DNA of 64,000 nucleotides from Aurelia coerulea (GCA_039566865.1 CM076960.1:16164501-16228500), one strand, 5' to 3'. Positions 20,701 to 27,140 are shown, counted from the first letter of the stretch. Numbers and translations are program-made. The notes: generated by a model from the letters alone, not told the origin.

Positions 20701-23465
20701 TCGAAGCAACTGATTACACGAAAGGACAAACTTATCGATAAATATCATGGCCTGATGCTAGAGGACAGCAAAGTAAGTCTTATATTTTCTTCGGCAACTT
20801 TTCGTTTCCAGGCGTGCATAATGTTCAAACCTGCCTGGGAATGGTAGAAATTCTCTGAGAGCCTGCCTGCATATTAATTTTGTACAGCTAGGGCAGAGAA
20901 GCCTATTACCAGAACTAGTAAGAATTCAGGTATCAAACAGTGACTTTTTACACTTGGAGCAACGAAACAATGCAGAAGTCAAGGGCCGCATACGAATCTC
21001 AGCTTTGAAGGGTTCACTAAAGAACTGCATGCCATGTGGGAAGGTAAGAAGAAAATTGGTTGGAGCACGTACAGTCATGATTGAAAAAGCAATGTGTCAC
21101 CATTTGTTTGCCTTAATTCATCATCTTACTGCAAGTACATTTGATAAAGAACTATTGAAAAACTGTCTGCAAAATATTGGTTTGGAAACTAATTACAATT
21201 ACATTTCATAAAGAACTATTTCAGAAAAACTGCCTGCAAAATATTGCTTTGGAAAAAGCTGCCTGGGAATTTTGTTCCCATGTTCCCATGTTTATGCACG
21301 CCTGGCTCTACAACCAAGTTACCCACAGTGGTCAGAAAATATAGAAATTTTGTTTAGCCAATGAAGGTTAACACAAAAATATGCCTTGGGTAATTAGGTT
21401 TAAACTGTCGGCGTCAGAATTTTTCAAACTTGAATACAGTTTTTTGGACACTCGATATCTTTACTGTCAAAATTCAATGACCTATTTCTTCTGATTGAAT
21501 GGCTTGAAAGAAACTTTAGATACTTATCTATAATTCTACCGTTGGACTTTTCAGAAATTTTGAATATTTTTCGAAATTACGGCGTATCTTACATTTCAAC
21601 TCAATTGAGAATGTGACGTCATCAAATTTCTAAATCATAAACCTGATGAGTGACAGACTTTTGCTTGATACAATATTGTAGGCATTCATAAACTATGGTT
21701 TTCTTCGAAATTATTTCATGTTGCGTCAAACAGTTTAGAAATTACGATGGTTTTAAGTTTTTTTGAAAATTTTCCTTGAATTCTTGAAAAAAAAGAAAAT
21801 CACTCTAATTCTGAAAATATTGAAGATTTCCGAAAAGTCCAACGGTAGAATTATAGAGAAATAGCTAAAGTTTCTTTGCAGTCATTCAGTTCCAAGAAAT
21901 AGGTCACTCAATTTTACACCAGCCCTTTTAAAGATTTGGAACCTATGCTGTCAACTGCACTTGATATCTTCCCTGGAATTGACCATCGTGAAATTTTTCT
22001 TTCCAAGCTTCAAGTTTCTTCATCTGAGATGGTGATGCTAGAAAGAGTTTTCCTCGCAGATGAAAAGGCAAGATTCGCGAAAGAAAAGGAAGAAGCTAAG
22101 CTGGGTAAATAATTGAATTATTTGTTTTTCCCTATATTTGTATGTCCTAGGCCTCATTGAAAATTCTGTGCCTGCGAGCAAATAGTTGAGGAAAACATAT
22201 GCCAGCTATCAGAACACTGTTGAGTACACAGTAAATGTGCCAGCAACTAATGGCTTAGACCTATTACAGTTCGTCCCTAATTTTTGTTCGCAATTACAAA
22301 TTTTTTTTCTTATTTATCTATTGAGTAGAATTGTTTTGATCAAAAATATAAAAACGAGTGAAATTTATGGCGAATTGTAATCAGTCTACTGTATATAGAT
22401 GTGTATGGTGATTGTTTTGTGCAGCATTATTGGCCTGAAATGAGCTTAGGCTCCCAATCTTTAAATTGGCATAAAAAGGTGGATGTAAAATTCTATGACC
22501 TATTTCTTCTAGTTGAATGGTTTGGAAGAAACTTTAGCTACTTCCCTATAATTCTACCCTTGTACTTTTCAGAAATTAAATTCAGACTTTTCAGAACTAA
22601 ATGCTATCATTTATGTCCTTGCAATTTGACTTTGCCCCTTTCTGAAGTCTCTGTCATTGATGAGCCCTATGGAGGCTTTATGGAGCTTTTGCGGTACCCT
22701 TGAAAAAGCTCGCAAGTGGTACATTTTATGCCGTTTTACCCTACTCTTCCTGTTGCAGGCACCCTGAAGAACATATTCGCCACAGACACGAATTCATGTA
22801 ATGAAGATGAAGAAGAAGAAGTCCATTCTGGGCAGGTAGGTGATTCTTCTATGCTGGACTTGGAAGGAGCTGAAGAAGACGTTGATATCGTGGAATTAAC
22901 GACGGAAGAAGAACAGATTGATGTCGATTCTTATGAGGTAAGTGAAACGCGGATTAGCGTGGATGATAGCGTGAGCGTGGAAGAAGGAGACACGAATATC
23001 GCGGAAGAAGACGACACGAATATCGTGGAACACGATGAAGATATCGAGGAATTAGTATCAGATGTCGACGTGGAAGAAGATGAAGAAGTTTATGAAGAAA
23101 ATGAAATCGAGGAGGAAGATGCTGAACATGAGGCTGTTGATGAAGACGAGGCTGAAGACGATGGTGAAAATGAGGTTGAGTATAACGAAGACGAGGTTTA
23201 TGAAGAAGAACTAAGTGATGAAGAGGAGGCTATTGACGAAAACGAGGCTAGTAATGACGAAATTGTGAACAGCGATGAAGAGACTGAGTATGTGGAGGAT
23301 AGTTTAGCGATCAATGGTTTATCGAACGAATATTCGAATAGTGGGGACGAGATCGACGATTTTGATAGGACTACAGAACATAATATGTCGGAAGAATTAT
23401 CTCAAGCGACTTTTAATCTAATGGCCGATTTAGAAAATGATATGAATCGAGATTATTACGATTAG
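2082..23465 (+). CDS. BICRA: BICRA/BICRAL-like (GLTSCR1 domain) chromatin remodelling subunit, whole gene model
   Basis: The coding model joins 2082-2121, 5152-8412, 9578-9651, 11477-11625, 20678-20772, 22008-22104 and 22759-23465. Phases agree at every junction. It gives roughly 1,470 residues after a missing first exon, close to vertebrate BICRA length. In other animals this protein defines the non-canonical BAF complex in the nucleus and binds BRD9/BRD4-type partners. Evidence is the N-terminal DPQALNDFL motif, a long low-complexity Gln-rich middle, and the GLTSCR1 domain (PFHSIEDALSRLLPYH, SSEMVMLERVFLADEK). BICRA and BICRAL cannot be told apart; an invertebrate pre-duplication orthologue is likely. 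The ~9-kb intron inside the domain is full of transposon remnants. Confidence 0.88.
2122..3445. other. BICRA-like intron, left part
   Basis: Intron sequence. An alternating purine-pyrimidine CG/CA stretch lies around 2180-2220. A short reading frame near 2430-2540 has acidic, coding-like composition (VTDTDVYEENEPSR, then SSEESDT before a stop), perhaps a decayed fragment of some protein, but I cannot name it. Nothing else recognisable. Confidence 0.3.
3446..3798. repeat. G-run/C-run foldback element with internal GGTACC..TAGAC repeats
   Basis: It begins ATGGGGGGGGG and ends CCCCCCCCCAT, enclosing several copies of a unit like GGTACCCTTGGCTAGACCAA. A closely related copy lies at 56115-56461. 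The flanks read GAACAGACC and GAATAGACC, suggesting a target duplication near 9 bp. No coding capacity. Confidence 0.7.
4025..4650. repeat. CCGGGTG-end foldback MITE
   Basis: The left end reads TACCAGGTGAGCCAGAAAAA and the right end is its inverted partner, TTCTGGTTCACCCGGTA. Long arms are complementary over much of the roughly 626 bases, for example the AGTTCCCACTTT region against AAAGTGGGAACT. TA bounds both ends. Non-coding; one of at least eight such elements in the window. Confidence 0.8.
4774..5085. repeat. G/C-run foldback element next to the exon acceptor
   Basis: The left terminus (CCCGGAGGGGGTAC) and right terminus (TACCCCC..ACGGGAG) are inverted, with TGCA on both flanks. The interior holds GGGTACC-type motifs and AGGGTCC blocks. 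It lies only about 65 bases before the acceptor of the large BICRA-like exon. Confidence 0.5.
5152..8412 (+). CDS. BICRA: BICRA-like large Gln/Asn/Ser/Thr-rich exon
   Basis: The acceptor is a pyrimidine tract ending CTTAG at 5151 and the donor is CAG|GTATGT at 8413. The frame is open for 1,087 codons. There is no ATG at the left; the exon is entered in phase 0 from the DPQALNDFL exon and begins LLQSQQEQAALAAQ. The product is low-complexity and rich in Gln, Asn, Ser, Thr and Ala, with poly-Gln tracts around 5880-6010, 6055-6115 and 7470-7490. Near its end a helical Leu/Gln/Lys-rich stretch (LLLQLTPAQRNLLLKKQQEF) is the most ordered-looking part. Such regions in BICRA are disordered. The reading frame continues past 8412 only into a MITE, so the donor is preferred. 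Confidence 0.9.
8422..8880. repeat. GTTTACACG-repeat MITE immediately after the exon donor
   Basis: It begins TTAGGCCCTGTTTACACG about nine bases past the donor GT and ends CTCGTGTAAATGGGGCCGTA, the inverted counterpart. Inside are several copies of a unit like TTTACACGATACCGTTTTCA with TTTCATATCGGATT in both orientations. No transposase ORF. Intronic. Confidence 0.75.
8881..9577. other. BICRA-like intron, no feature recognised
   Basis: Intron remainder between the GTTTACACG MITE and the next exon. A short local inverted pair (ACCTCAGATCATTCC / ATATCTGAGGTCCC) lies near 9048-9076. No coding exon or RNA gene seen. Confidence 0.3.
9578..9651 (+). CDS. BICRA: BICRA-like small basic exon
   Basis: A 74-base exon, acceptor ATAG, donor AAAAG|GTAAAT. 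It is entered in phase 0 and reads EVKLAKRPAPEDVKQEVGES then KIGKR across the next junction, leaving phase 2. An acceptor three bases later (GAG|GTA) would also be in frame, dropping one Glu. A Lys-rich linker leading into the GLTSCR1 domain; VKQE looks like a possible SUMO-type site, which is only an inference. Confidence 0.82.
9762..10531. repeat. Long palindromic CCGGGTG-end MITE (770 bp)
   Basis: It begins TACCGGGTGTCTATAAAAAA and ends GAGACACCCGGTA. The arms stay complementary deep inside: CACCAAACACCGGAGATA near 9900 pairs with ATCTCCGGTGTTTGGTG near 10378. TA lies at each boundary. No transposase. Small ORFs inside are products of the foldback arms. Confidence 0.85.
10695..11363. repeat. 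Possible element bounded by CAGAGGCCG / CGGCCTCTG
   Basis: Inverted ends CAGAGGCCGATAAAATG and CAATGTTTCGGCCTCTG enclose inner inverted blocks based on CCTGGGAACGGC. Between the arms lies a likely LINE 3' tail. The element boundaries are approximate. Confidence 0.4.
10960..11130 (-). repeat. LINE 3'-end fragment (antisense)
   Basis: A T-run followed by AATGTACAATTT, then ACGATACCATTGGGAGCATG, resembles the 3' untranslated ends seen at 26926, 43345, 51508 and 60718, all with the T-run at the left, so minus-strand. It is short and diverged; no ORF portion remains. Confidence 0.4.
11477..11625 (+). CDS. BICRA: BICRA-like exon, start of GLTSCR1 domain
   Basis: A 149-base exon with acceptor TTTTTTTCAG and donor AAAAAG|GTCTGT. 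Joined to the previous exon it reads RLKHCLQADQTRL, then PFHSIEDALSRLLPYH. This basic-then-PF.S..DA..RLLPYH pattern is the conserved beginning of the GLTSCR1 domain, the part of BICRA proteins that docks on the SMARC core in the GBAF complex. It leaves in phase 1, matching the next exon 9 kb away. Confidence 0.9.
11668..12302. repeat. CCGGGTGTCCC foldback MITE with a duplicated left end
   Basis: The element proper runs 11688-12302, from TACCGGGTGTCCCAAAAAAA to TTTTTGGGACACCCAGTA, with complementary arms such as GATACCTCGTTTGTTGG near 11805 and CCAACAAACGAGGTATC near 12171. An extra 20-base copy of the left end sits at 11668-11687 directly before it. A C-run lies at 11989-12002. Confidence 0.8.
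12405..12860 (+). pseudogene. CR1/L2-type LINE 3' end with (ATT)n tail
   Basis: The frame gives KIHERALRIAYRDSCSNFED, LLTKANTVSVHHKNLQLLAT and EIFKTQRTLNPSF, the typical C-terminal end of a CR1/L2-like reverse transcriptase protein. It breaks down after YTLRSGRN. The 3' untranslated part ends in AATAAAGAAATT and an (ATT)n run at about 12808-12858, the usual microsatellite tail of such LINEs. It is truncated at its 5' end and lies in the sense direction within a BICRA-like intron. Confidence 0.75.
12861..13375 (-). pseudogene. Penelope-like retroelement 3' fragment (antisense)
   Basis: On the minus strand the peptide QYKLGTFAPNGLNERAADVE and LDMFACG parallels the end of the plus-strand Penelope-like copy (QYKLGLFSPQGLNERVADVE). 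This is the conserved end of the GIY-YIG endonuclease region of Penelope-like elements. The element's 3' terminal region at 12865-12950 reads, reverse complemented, CTGATGAAGATTTTATAATC then GAAACG, a hammerhead-like core. The RT part is absent. Confidence 0.75.
12887..12911 (-). ncRNA. Candidate hammerhead-ribozyme core, Penelope-like copy 1
   Basis: On the minus strand CTGATGA is followed by a short GATT..AATC hairpin and then GAAAC, the conserved parts of the hammerhead catalytic core. Penelope-like elements are known to carry hammerhead motifs. There is one extra A between CTGATGA and the hairpin, and stems I and III are not convincingly paired by eye, so activity is uncertain. Confidence 0.4.
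13467..13670 (-). pseudogene. LINE C-terminal fragment (antisense)
   Basis: The minus strand reads LRTNNLLQLPKTNTL, then SLSFRGSILWNTLSDTTKAA and SWKGDTCSCNICR before a stop. This matches the plus-strand fragment at 46080-46479, which ends with the similar CNCRICK. It is the terminal part of a CR1/L2-like LINE ORF2, truncated upstream by an AT-rich stretch. Confidence 0.75.
13671..13772. repeat. AT-rich simple repeat
   Basis: Almost pure A/T sequence built from ATTATTATT, TAATATAA and TATATAAT motifs. It separates the antisense LINE/Penelope fragments from the plus-strand Penelope-like fragment. Confidence 0.7.
13779..14140 (+). pseudogene. Penelope-like element GIY-YIG endonuclease remnant
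   Basis: The frame opens VYLLQCECCNKKYVGSTKTK then FRQRFNVYKSYFRTY, the characteristic YVGST and FR.RFN..KS motifs of the Penelope-like GIY-YIG nuclease, with the Cys pair ahead of it. A VPQASLFSHF motif follows. The frame is lost near 13985 and resumes in another frame as ELFWQYKLGLFSPQGLNERV, ending at a TAA at 14138. It is therefore a frameshifted pseudogene with no RT domain. Confidence 0.8.
14141..14665 (+). repeat. Penelope-like element 3' region
   Basis: Non-coding 3' part following the endonuclease remnant. It ends with GGCTGTCCGGAGTTGTAAAG, then a hammerhead-like core and CGAAACGTTTTTGACAAATA, the counterpart of the minus-strand end at 12861-12950. Confidence 0.55.
14604..14626 (+). 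ncRNA. Candidate hammerhead-ribozyme core, Penelope-like copy 2
   Basis: CTGATGA, a short GATT-TT-AATC hairpin and GAAAC lie in the right order. The hairpin stem is identical to copy 1 while the loop differs in length (TT versus TTAT), as expected if the stem were kept. A GTAAA lies eight bases upstream where the cleavage site would be expected. Helices I and III are weak. Confidence 0.4.
14703..14757 (+). repeat. (ATT)n microsatellite
   Basis: A run of ATT units with a few substitutions (one ATC), directly downstream of the Penelope-like 3' end; probably a LINE-type tail or a simple expansion. Confidence 0.8.
14870..16480. other. BICRA-like intron, no gene recognised
   Basis: A 1.6-kb stretch without a supported gene. 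The open frame at 15362-15592 (76 codons, Lys/Ser/Gln-rich) has no recognisable domain and no splice context I trust. No clear repeat ends seen. Confidence 0.3.
16677..17008. repeat. Foldback of AGCTGGGAA / TTCCCAGCT degenerate repeats
   Basis: Dense clusters of AGCTGGGAA, CTAGGAAAGCTGGG and their complements TTCCCAGCTTTCCTAGG occur in both orientations, so the segment can fold on itself many ways. Ends CCCGTACCAAAC and AGTATGGG are roughly inverted. No coding potential. Confidence 0.55.
17012..17175. repeat. Palindromic MITE, GGAATTTTCCGAGCGGGCGG arms
   Basis: The left arm (TTTCCAGTCAGTGGAATTTT, CCGAGCGGGCGG) is complementary to the right arm (CCGCCCGCTCGGAAAATTCC, ACGGACTGGAAATC). About 164 bp. 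A second copy, interrupted by a G-run element, is at 56095-56610. Confidence 0.8.
17354..19221. other. BICRA-like intron, no gene recognised
   Basis: No supported gene. A piece of the TTTCTTATAAGAAAC family lies at about 18176-18256. Around 18640-19130 a moderately GC-richer stretch has short open frames without recognisable domains; the text AAAGGTTCC/TTTGCAAATTTTCC recurs at low similarity. No RNA gene seen. Confidence 0.3.
19222..19535. repeat. AAAGGGGCTCCGTCGTCAAA MITE (intact copy)
   Basis: A 314-bp unit starting AAAGGGGCTCCGTCGTCAAA and ending in the inverted, slightly degraded AACGACTGAGCCCCT. It also appears in reverse orientation at 27603-28558. In this copy GGATATAAGT at 19390-19399 is uninterrupted, which provides the empty site for an insertion seen in the other copy. 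Confidence 0.8.
19755..20290. repeat. Foldback element, GAAAGAAGAAGG family
   Basis: Two arms, 19755-19935 and 20085-20240, are complementary through blocks such as GTAGCTAGCTTGCTCGTTGTGC against GCACAACAAGTGCGCTAGCTAC. The same blocks recur at 53386-53990. The short open frames here are arm shadows, not genes. Confidence 0.7.
20678..20772 (+). CDS. BICRA: BICRA-like exon, GLTSCR1 domain middle helix
   Basis: A 95-base exon with acceptor TTTCTTTCAG and donor AAA|GTAAGT. Entered in phase 1 it reads AEALFSIVSKQLITRKDKLI then DKYHGLMLEDSK. Known BICRA proteins have a comparable helix with KY.LLL.E at this place. The short length and flanking TE-rich introns explain why it is easy to miss. Confidence 0.88.
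20773..21470. other. BICRA-like intron, no gene recognised
   Basis: Open frames such as 20954-21211 carry no domain. Near-duplicate text occurs twice: CATTTGATAAAGAACTATT..AAAACTGTCTGCAAAATATTG near 21138 and again near 21207, a local tandem duplication of about 65 bases. GCCTGCCTGGGAA-type phrases recur around 20830 and 21260. Confidence 0.3.
21474..21949. mobile_element. 9-bp-TSD foldback family, subfamily 1, left-truncated copy
   Basis: Arms carry TAATTCTACCGTTGGACTTT and its complement AAAGTCCAACGGTAGAATTA; the right terminus is AAAGATTTGGAACCTATGCT. The left terminus is missing. The element ends only 58 bases before the next BICRA-like exon. Five related copies with both ends show 9-bp target duplications, as in Mutator-like elements. 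Confidence 0.75.
22008..22104 (+). CDS. BICRA: BICRA-like exon, end of GLTSCR1 domain
   Basis: A 97-base exon. The acceptor chosen is TTTTTCTTTCCAAG|CTTCAAG because it keeps phase 0 with the previous exon; the AG seven bases later would shift the frame. It reads LQVSSSEMVMLERVFLADEK then ARFAKEKEEAKLG. The SSEMVM..R.F..EE/DEK motif is the most conserved signature of the GLTSCR1 domain. Donor CTGG|GTAAAT leaves in phase 1. Confidence 0.9.
22443..22580. repeat. Half copy of the 9-bp-TSD foldback family
   Basis: Only the left arm is present: AGCTTAGGCTCCCAATCTTT, then AAAAAGGTGGATGTAAAATT and CTATAATTCTACC. The rest of the element is absent. It lies in the same intron region as the truncated copy at 21474, so a rearranged single insertion is possible. 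Confidence 0.6.
22759..23465 (+). CDS. BICRA: BICRA-like last exon, highly acidic C-terminal tail
   Basis: The acceptor is CTTCCTGTTGCAG; the exon completes a Gly codon and reads GTLKNIFATDTNSC. It then becomes dominated by Glu and Asp (runs such as DEEEEVHSG, EDEEVYEENEIEEEDAEHE) for about 200 residues. It ends MADLENDMNRDYYD and TAG at 23463-23465. I do not recall a comparable acidic tail in vertebrate BICRA, so it may be lineage-specific. Splice phase and absence of any later in-frame exon support it as the terminal exon. Confidence 0.85.
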
Positions 23466-23482
23466 TAAATATTTAAGAGTAA

Positions 23483-23809
23483 TGCAGCTATCATTTTATT
23501 GCCCCGAACCCCCCCCCTCCCGGGATAGGCGGGGCCGATCAGGGGCTATTCGCCTCCTGTTCATTGAAAAATTTGCCCCGGGGGGCAGGGATACCCGGGG
23601 CGATTCGCTTCTCCTCAAAAGCTTGAGCATTACAAGGCGGGACTTTAACCGGGGACAAACGCGAGGTATCGCCTCCCATTCGCAGAAGGATGTTGCCCCG
23701 ATAGGCGGGGACATCGCTCATTTTCACAAGAGAAAAACGTGAATGACCCCGCATCAGACCCACCTATCCCGGGGTGGAGGGGGGCTGGGGCAATAAAATG
23801 ATAGCTGCA
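23483..23809. mobile_element. PIF/Harbinger-like MITE at the stop codon of the BICRA-like gene
   Basis: Inverted ends TGCAGCTATCATTTTATTGC and its complement are flanked by TAA on both sides (23480-23482 and 23810-23812), the 3-bp TWA duplication typical of PIF/Harbinger elements. The interior is GC-rich and palindromic. It starts 17 bases after the TAG, so it is expected to lie within the 3' UTR. The open frames inside are not genes. Confidence 0.8.
23792..23797 (+). terminator. Candidate poly(A) signal AATAAA supplied by the MITE
   Basis: The AATAAA lies inside the right inverted end of the MITE, 327 bases after the stop codon. It is the first canonical signal downstream of the gene that I can see; another is at 24120-24125. 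Use of either is unproven. Confidence 0.45.
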
Positions 23810-23909
23810 TAAAATGCAAACTTCAATAGCACTGTTGATGAGGTCAATGTTATGATCAAAGTTGCATTCTTGGTGTTTCTACAGCTTGAACTGCTCCTCT
23901 GTATGAATG

Positions 23910-24231
23910 CAGTAAAAATTCACGTGTAAGAACCTCCAATTAGGCTACCATTTTATCAGAACCTATCCATTGTATTAATTGCTTAAAGGACGTATGTGAC
24001 GTTAGCAATTGGTTAATACAACAAAGAAGTTTGGATTAGAATTCCCTTGTTTCGTGACTTTATTTCTGTTTCCTGAATTTTTATTGCAATGAAAATTCAG
24101 CCTAGATCCTGTGCTCTGTAATAAACAATAGAGAGAATTGTATTGCATGAACCAATCAGCTTCATGACATATGCCCTTTAAGAACCCACGCTGACTTGCA
24201 AAATTGTAGGTTCTTATACGCGGGTTTTTAA
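23910..24231. repeat. MITE, CAGTAAAAACCCGC / ATAAGAACC family, copy 1
   Basis: The left end (CAGTAAAAATTCACGTGTAA, GAACC) and right end (GGTTCTTATACGCGGGTTTT) are inverted partners. A larger copy with better preserved ends lies at 29248-29759. Internal sequence differs in length. Non-coding. Confidence 0.65.
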
Positions 24232-24792
24232 TTTTATCACGGCATGCAGTTCTAGTTGTGGCAAAAGAACAACAAAGGAAAAGCAATATTTATCAAGCTT
24301 TTCTCGCAATCCCGTGGAAGAGAAACAACACAACGAGTAAGAATACAATTTTGATCATAATATTGGCCACATCAACGGTGCATTATTAGCCTTGGTATCA
24401 CTGCATAAAAAGGTGAAACTCCTTCAGCAAAAACTCCTTTGTTATGATGAAAAATCCGCAGAAAATCTTGTACTCTTTGAAAAATAGTGACACACCCTCG
24501 CTTGCTACCACAGAAGGCCGACGATTGCAAATTAATGTGGGATAGATAGGAAGGTCAAAATTCATTCTCTCTTATGACATGTTTCATCAATGAGAGCCCT
24601 TATGAAAAGCACTTTCGAGTGACTAAGGCCGTCCTCTGTAAATATCTGTATTATTATTGTTATTAATGAATCTGAATAACGGAAAAATGTGATATTGGAT
24701 TTTTTGTTTTATATTGGTAACAGCGATTTTGGGATAAGTCCCAAAAATACCGGGTATCCCAAAGAAATATATGCCTCCTGTAGTTCGTTGAC
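24232..24792. other. Intergenic, one stray MITE terminus
   Basis: No gene recognised. A single CCGGGTATCCCAAAG terminus lies near 24749 beside the next full MITE, without its partner. Confidence 0.3.
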
Positions 24793-25417
24793 TACCGGGT
24801 GACCCAGAAAAAAGTGACCCCACGCAATCTGTTACAGAAAATTAAGTAAGTGGCCGATTGAAATGCTTCAAACGTTGTTCTGTCGCTAAAAGACTATAGC
24901 CTTTGCTATGAATATTTTTCGCAATTTTTTTTTGGCACGGTAAATTTCCAAAATTAAGGATTCCGAGGAAAAGGGCATGCCTGAAATCCTCAAAAAGTTG
25001 TCAAAAACAGGGGATCGATTTAAAGCCATTTCAAACATTCAAAACAACGAGGAGCGTGTTTCATTTGAACCTGGGAATAGGCAACCCAGTTGGAAGTCTT
25101 CAGAGCAAATTTATTGTTCCTTGGTACTTAAAGATATTCTCAGGCAGACTGAAACACGCTCCTTATTGTTTTGAAGATCTGAAATGGCTTTAAATCGATC
25201 CCCTGCTTTTGACGACTTTTTGAGGATATCAAGCCTGCCCTTTTCTTCAAAATCCTTAATTCGGGAACTTTACAATGCCCTAAAAAATTGTGAAAAATGC
25301 TCATAATGCAGGCTAGTCTTTTAGCGACAGAACAAAGTTTGAAATATTTTAATTGGCCACTTACTTTTTTTTCTATAACTGATTGCGTTGGGTCAATTTT
25401 TTCTGGGTCACCCGGTA
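24793..25417. repeat. CCGGGTGACCC foldback MITE
   Basis: It begins TACCGGGTGACCCAGAAAAA and ends TTTTTTCTGGGTCACCCGGTA (about 625 bp). Arms pair through AAAAGTTGTCAAAAACAGGG near 24992 and CCCCTGCTTTTGACGACTTT near 25200. TA at both boundaries, no transposase. The open frames at 24977 and 25383 are arm shadows. Confidence 0.82.
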
Positions 25418-26175
25418 TATTATGCGAAAGTTAGATCCTACCACTCAGATTTTTCAAAAAGGTTGCCAAAAATGTGGGTACTGTCCTATATTTTCATTTG
25501 ACAATCTTGATTATATTCGAATTATAGCATCTTCTGTGTCACAATCAGTGTTGAGGTTGTGCCATCATCAAATTGCTAACCAACTGAAAGCTTTTAAAGG
25601 ACAAGTCCGGTTTCTACAGTTAATGTCAAAAAGCAACCTTACCAACTGCCCAACACCAATTGAGACTTCTTTCCAAGTGTTGTGATCTCGTACAACATTT
25701 TTCTTAAGTTAGGCCCAATGTCGTCGCCATTTTGTAAGGCTGGCAAGAGTACGCGATAAGGCTAGCCTCGGTTTGGAGGATCGATTGTGACGTCGGAAAG
25801 TACTTGAGAATTTTGCGGGAAAACAGCCTCGTTCACGTCGAAGGCGGAATGAGCGAAATGACGTCATAAATAATGACGTCATTCGCTCATTTCGCAGATT
25901 GAAATACGCAGTTTCACAGAGAAAAGAGAGAGAAGGTTGGAAACAAGTACTACACACCATTCACAACATTGTAATCTTTCATTTTATCAACAATTATTCC
26001 AACTCCGGACTTGTCATTTAAAGATCTGACGCCTTTTAGCAACTCCTTGCAATCTGGCCTTAAAATTCTAAATCTGTATTAATGATAAGGCAGTTAACTG
26101 GTTTTAATAAATCAGAATACTGACAGTTGAATTATATTTTATCTATGGATTTATTGTGATAGAGATACGTATCTT
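25418..26175. other. Intergenic, no gene recognised
   Basis: Includes a short perfect-looking inverted pair around 25851-25886 (GAGCGAAATGACGTCATAAA / TAATGACGTCATTCGCTC), which centres on a CRE-like TGACGTCA twice. It could be a small foldback element. No gene or RNA recognised. Confidence 0.3.
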
Positions 26176-26352
26176 TGTTGGGGAGATGAGATACTTTTTG
26201 TCGGAGGAATCAATGTGTCCCCCGTGCAGTAGGTTAATGCTCGTGCGCACGTCAGAGTTCCAACCAAAAATGCTACTGCGCATGAGTATTAACCTACTGC
26301 ACGGGGGGACATATACGTTTCCTCGGACCAACCGTATCTCGTCCCCAACAAA
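26176..26352. repeat. Short palindromic MITE, TTGTTGGGGAGATGAGATAC arms, copy 1
   Basis: The left arm with TCGGAGGAATCAATGTGTCC and the right arm with GGGGACATATACGTTTCCTC pair along about 80 bases each; the centre carries GCTCGTGCGCACGTCAGAG / CGCATGAG. The two reading frames here are complementary shadows. A sister copy is 240 bases away at 26590. Confidence 0.8.
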
Positions 26353-26589
26353 TCTGAAGTTATATGATCTTTGTTATCAGCTACCCAAAACTAGAAGTTC
26401 AAAACTTGCAAGCGTTTGGTGTTTAATTCGTGATTTTGAAGAGAACAGCTTCCCTAGAATCTATTACCTTTTTGTGCAAAAAAGTTCCTGCAAAACATAG
26501 TACAATCCAAGTCCTATTGTTGCGTGATACAGTAGTTTTAGGGCTCAGGCTATATGGTGTCAGTCTATTTGTACAAAGCGAAACCTGAA

Positions 26590-26770
26590 CTTGTTGGAGA
26601 GACGAGATACGGTTTGTCCGAGGAAACGCATGTGCGGTAGGTCAAAGCTCGTGCGCAGAAGCGTTTTGGGTTGAAGCGCTGCTGGGCGCATGAGCATTAA
26701 CGTACTGCACGGGGGGGGGGGGGACACATGCGTTTCCTCGGAAAAACCGTTTCTCGTCTCCTCAACAAGA
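26590..26770. repeat. Short palindromic MITE, same family, copy 2
   Basis: Shares arms with copy 1: TTGTTGGAGAGACGAGATAC at the left and CGTTTCTCGTCTCCTCAACA at the right, with CGAGGAAACGCATGTG internally. The G-run here is longer (14 G). Two copies this close suggest local hopping or a duplication. Confidence 0.8.
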
Positions 26771-26925
26771 ACACTGTATCGTTTGTTGTTGTTTTCCTTT
26801 GCTTTCTTTCGCCACGCACTTGATTATCAAATACAATAGGCTATTTATAGACCTGTGAGATCTGATCTTTTAACTCAAGTTATCCTCTTTAAAAGCTAAA
26901 TATTTTGGCTTGACTTCGAAGTTCT

Positions 26926-27140
26926 TTTTTTTTATTTTTATATTCCAATAAAAATTTACAATACATATTACGAGCTACACTACACTACTTACAGAATTAC
27001 TCTACAATACTACTACAACGATACCCCAAGGAGCTTCTAGGCCATATAGAACCCAAGCTTATAAACCATCAGAGCAAGTGTTTTGATGCTTCTCGTTTTG
27101 GGTAGCTAACTTTGTTGTACACATGATTATAGTCTCTTGG
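26926..27140 (-). repeat. LINE 3'-end fragment (antisense)
   Basis: The T-run, AATAAAAATTTACAATACAT, TACGAGCTACACTAC and ACGATACCCCAAGGAGC follow the same order as in the LINE 3' ends at 43345, 51508 and 60718. All are in minus orientation. ORF part absent. Confidence 0.55.

Noticed and set aside
23482..23763. Arg/Gly-rich frames after the BICRA-like stop codon
   Set aside because: They are within the GC-rich palindromic MITE and occur on both strands by symmetry.
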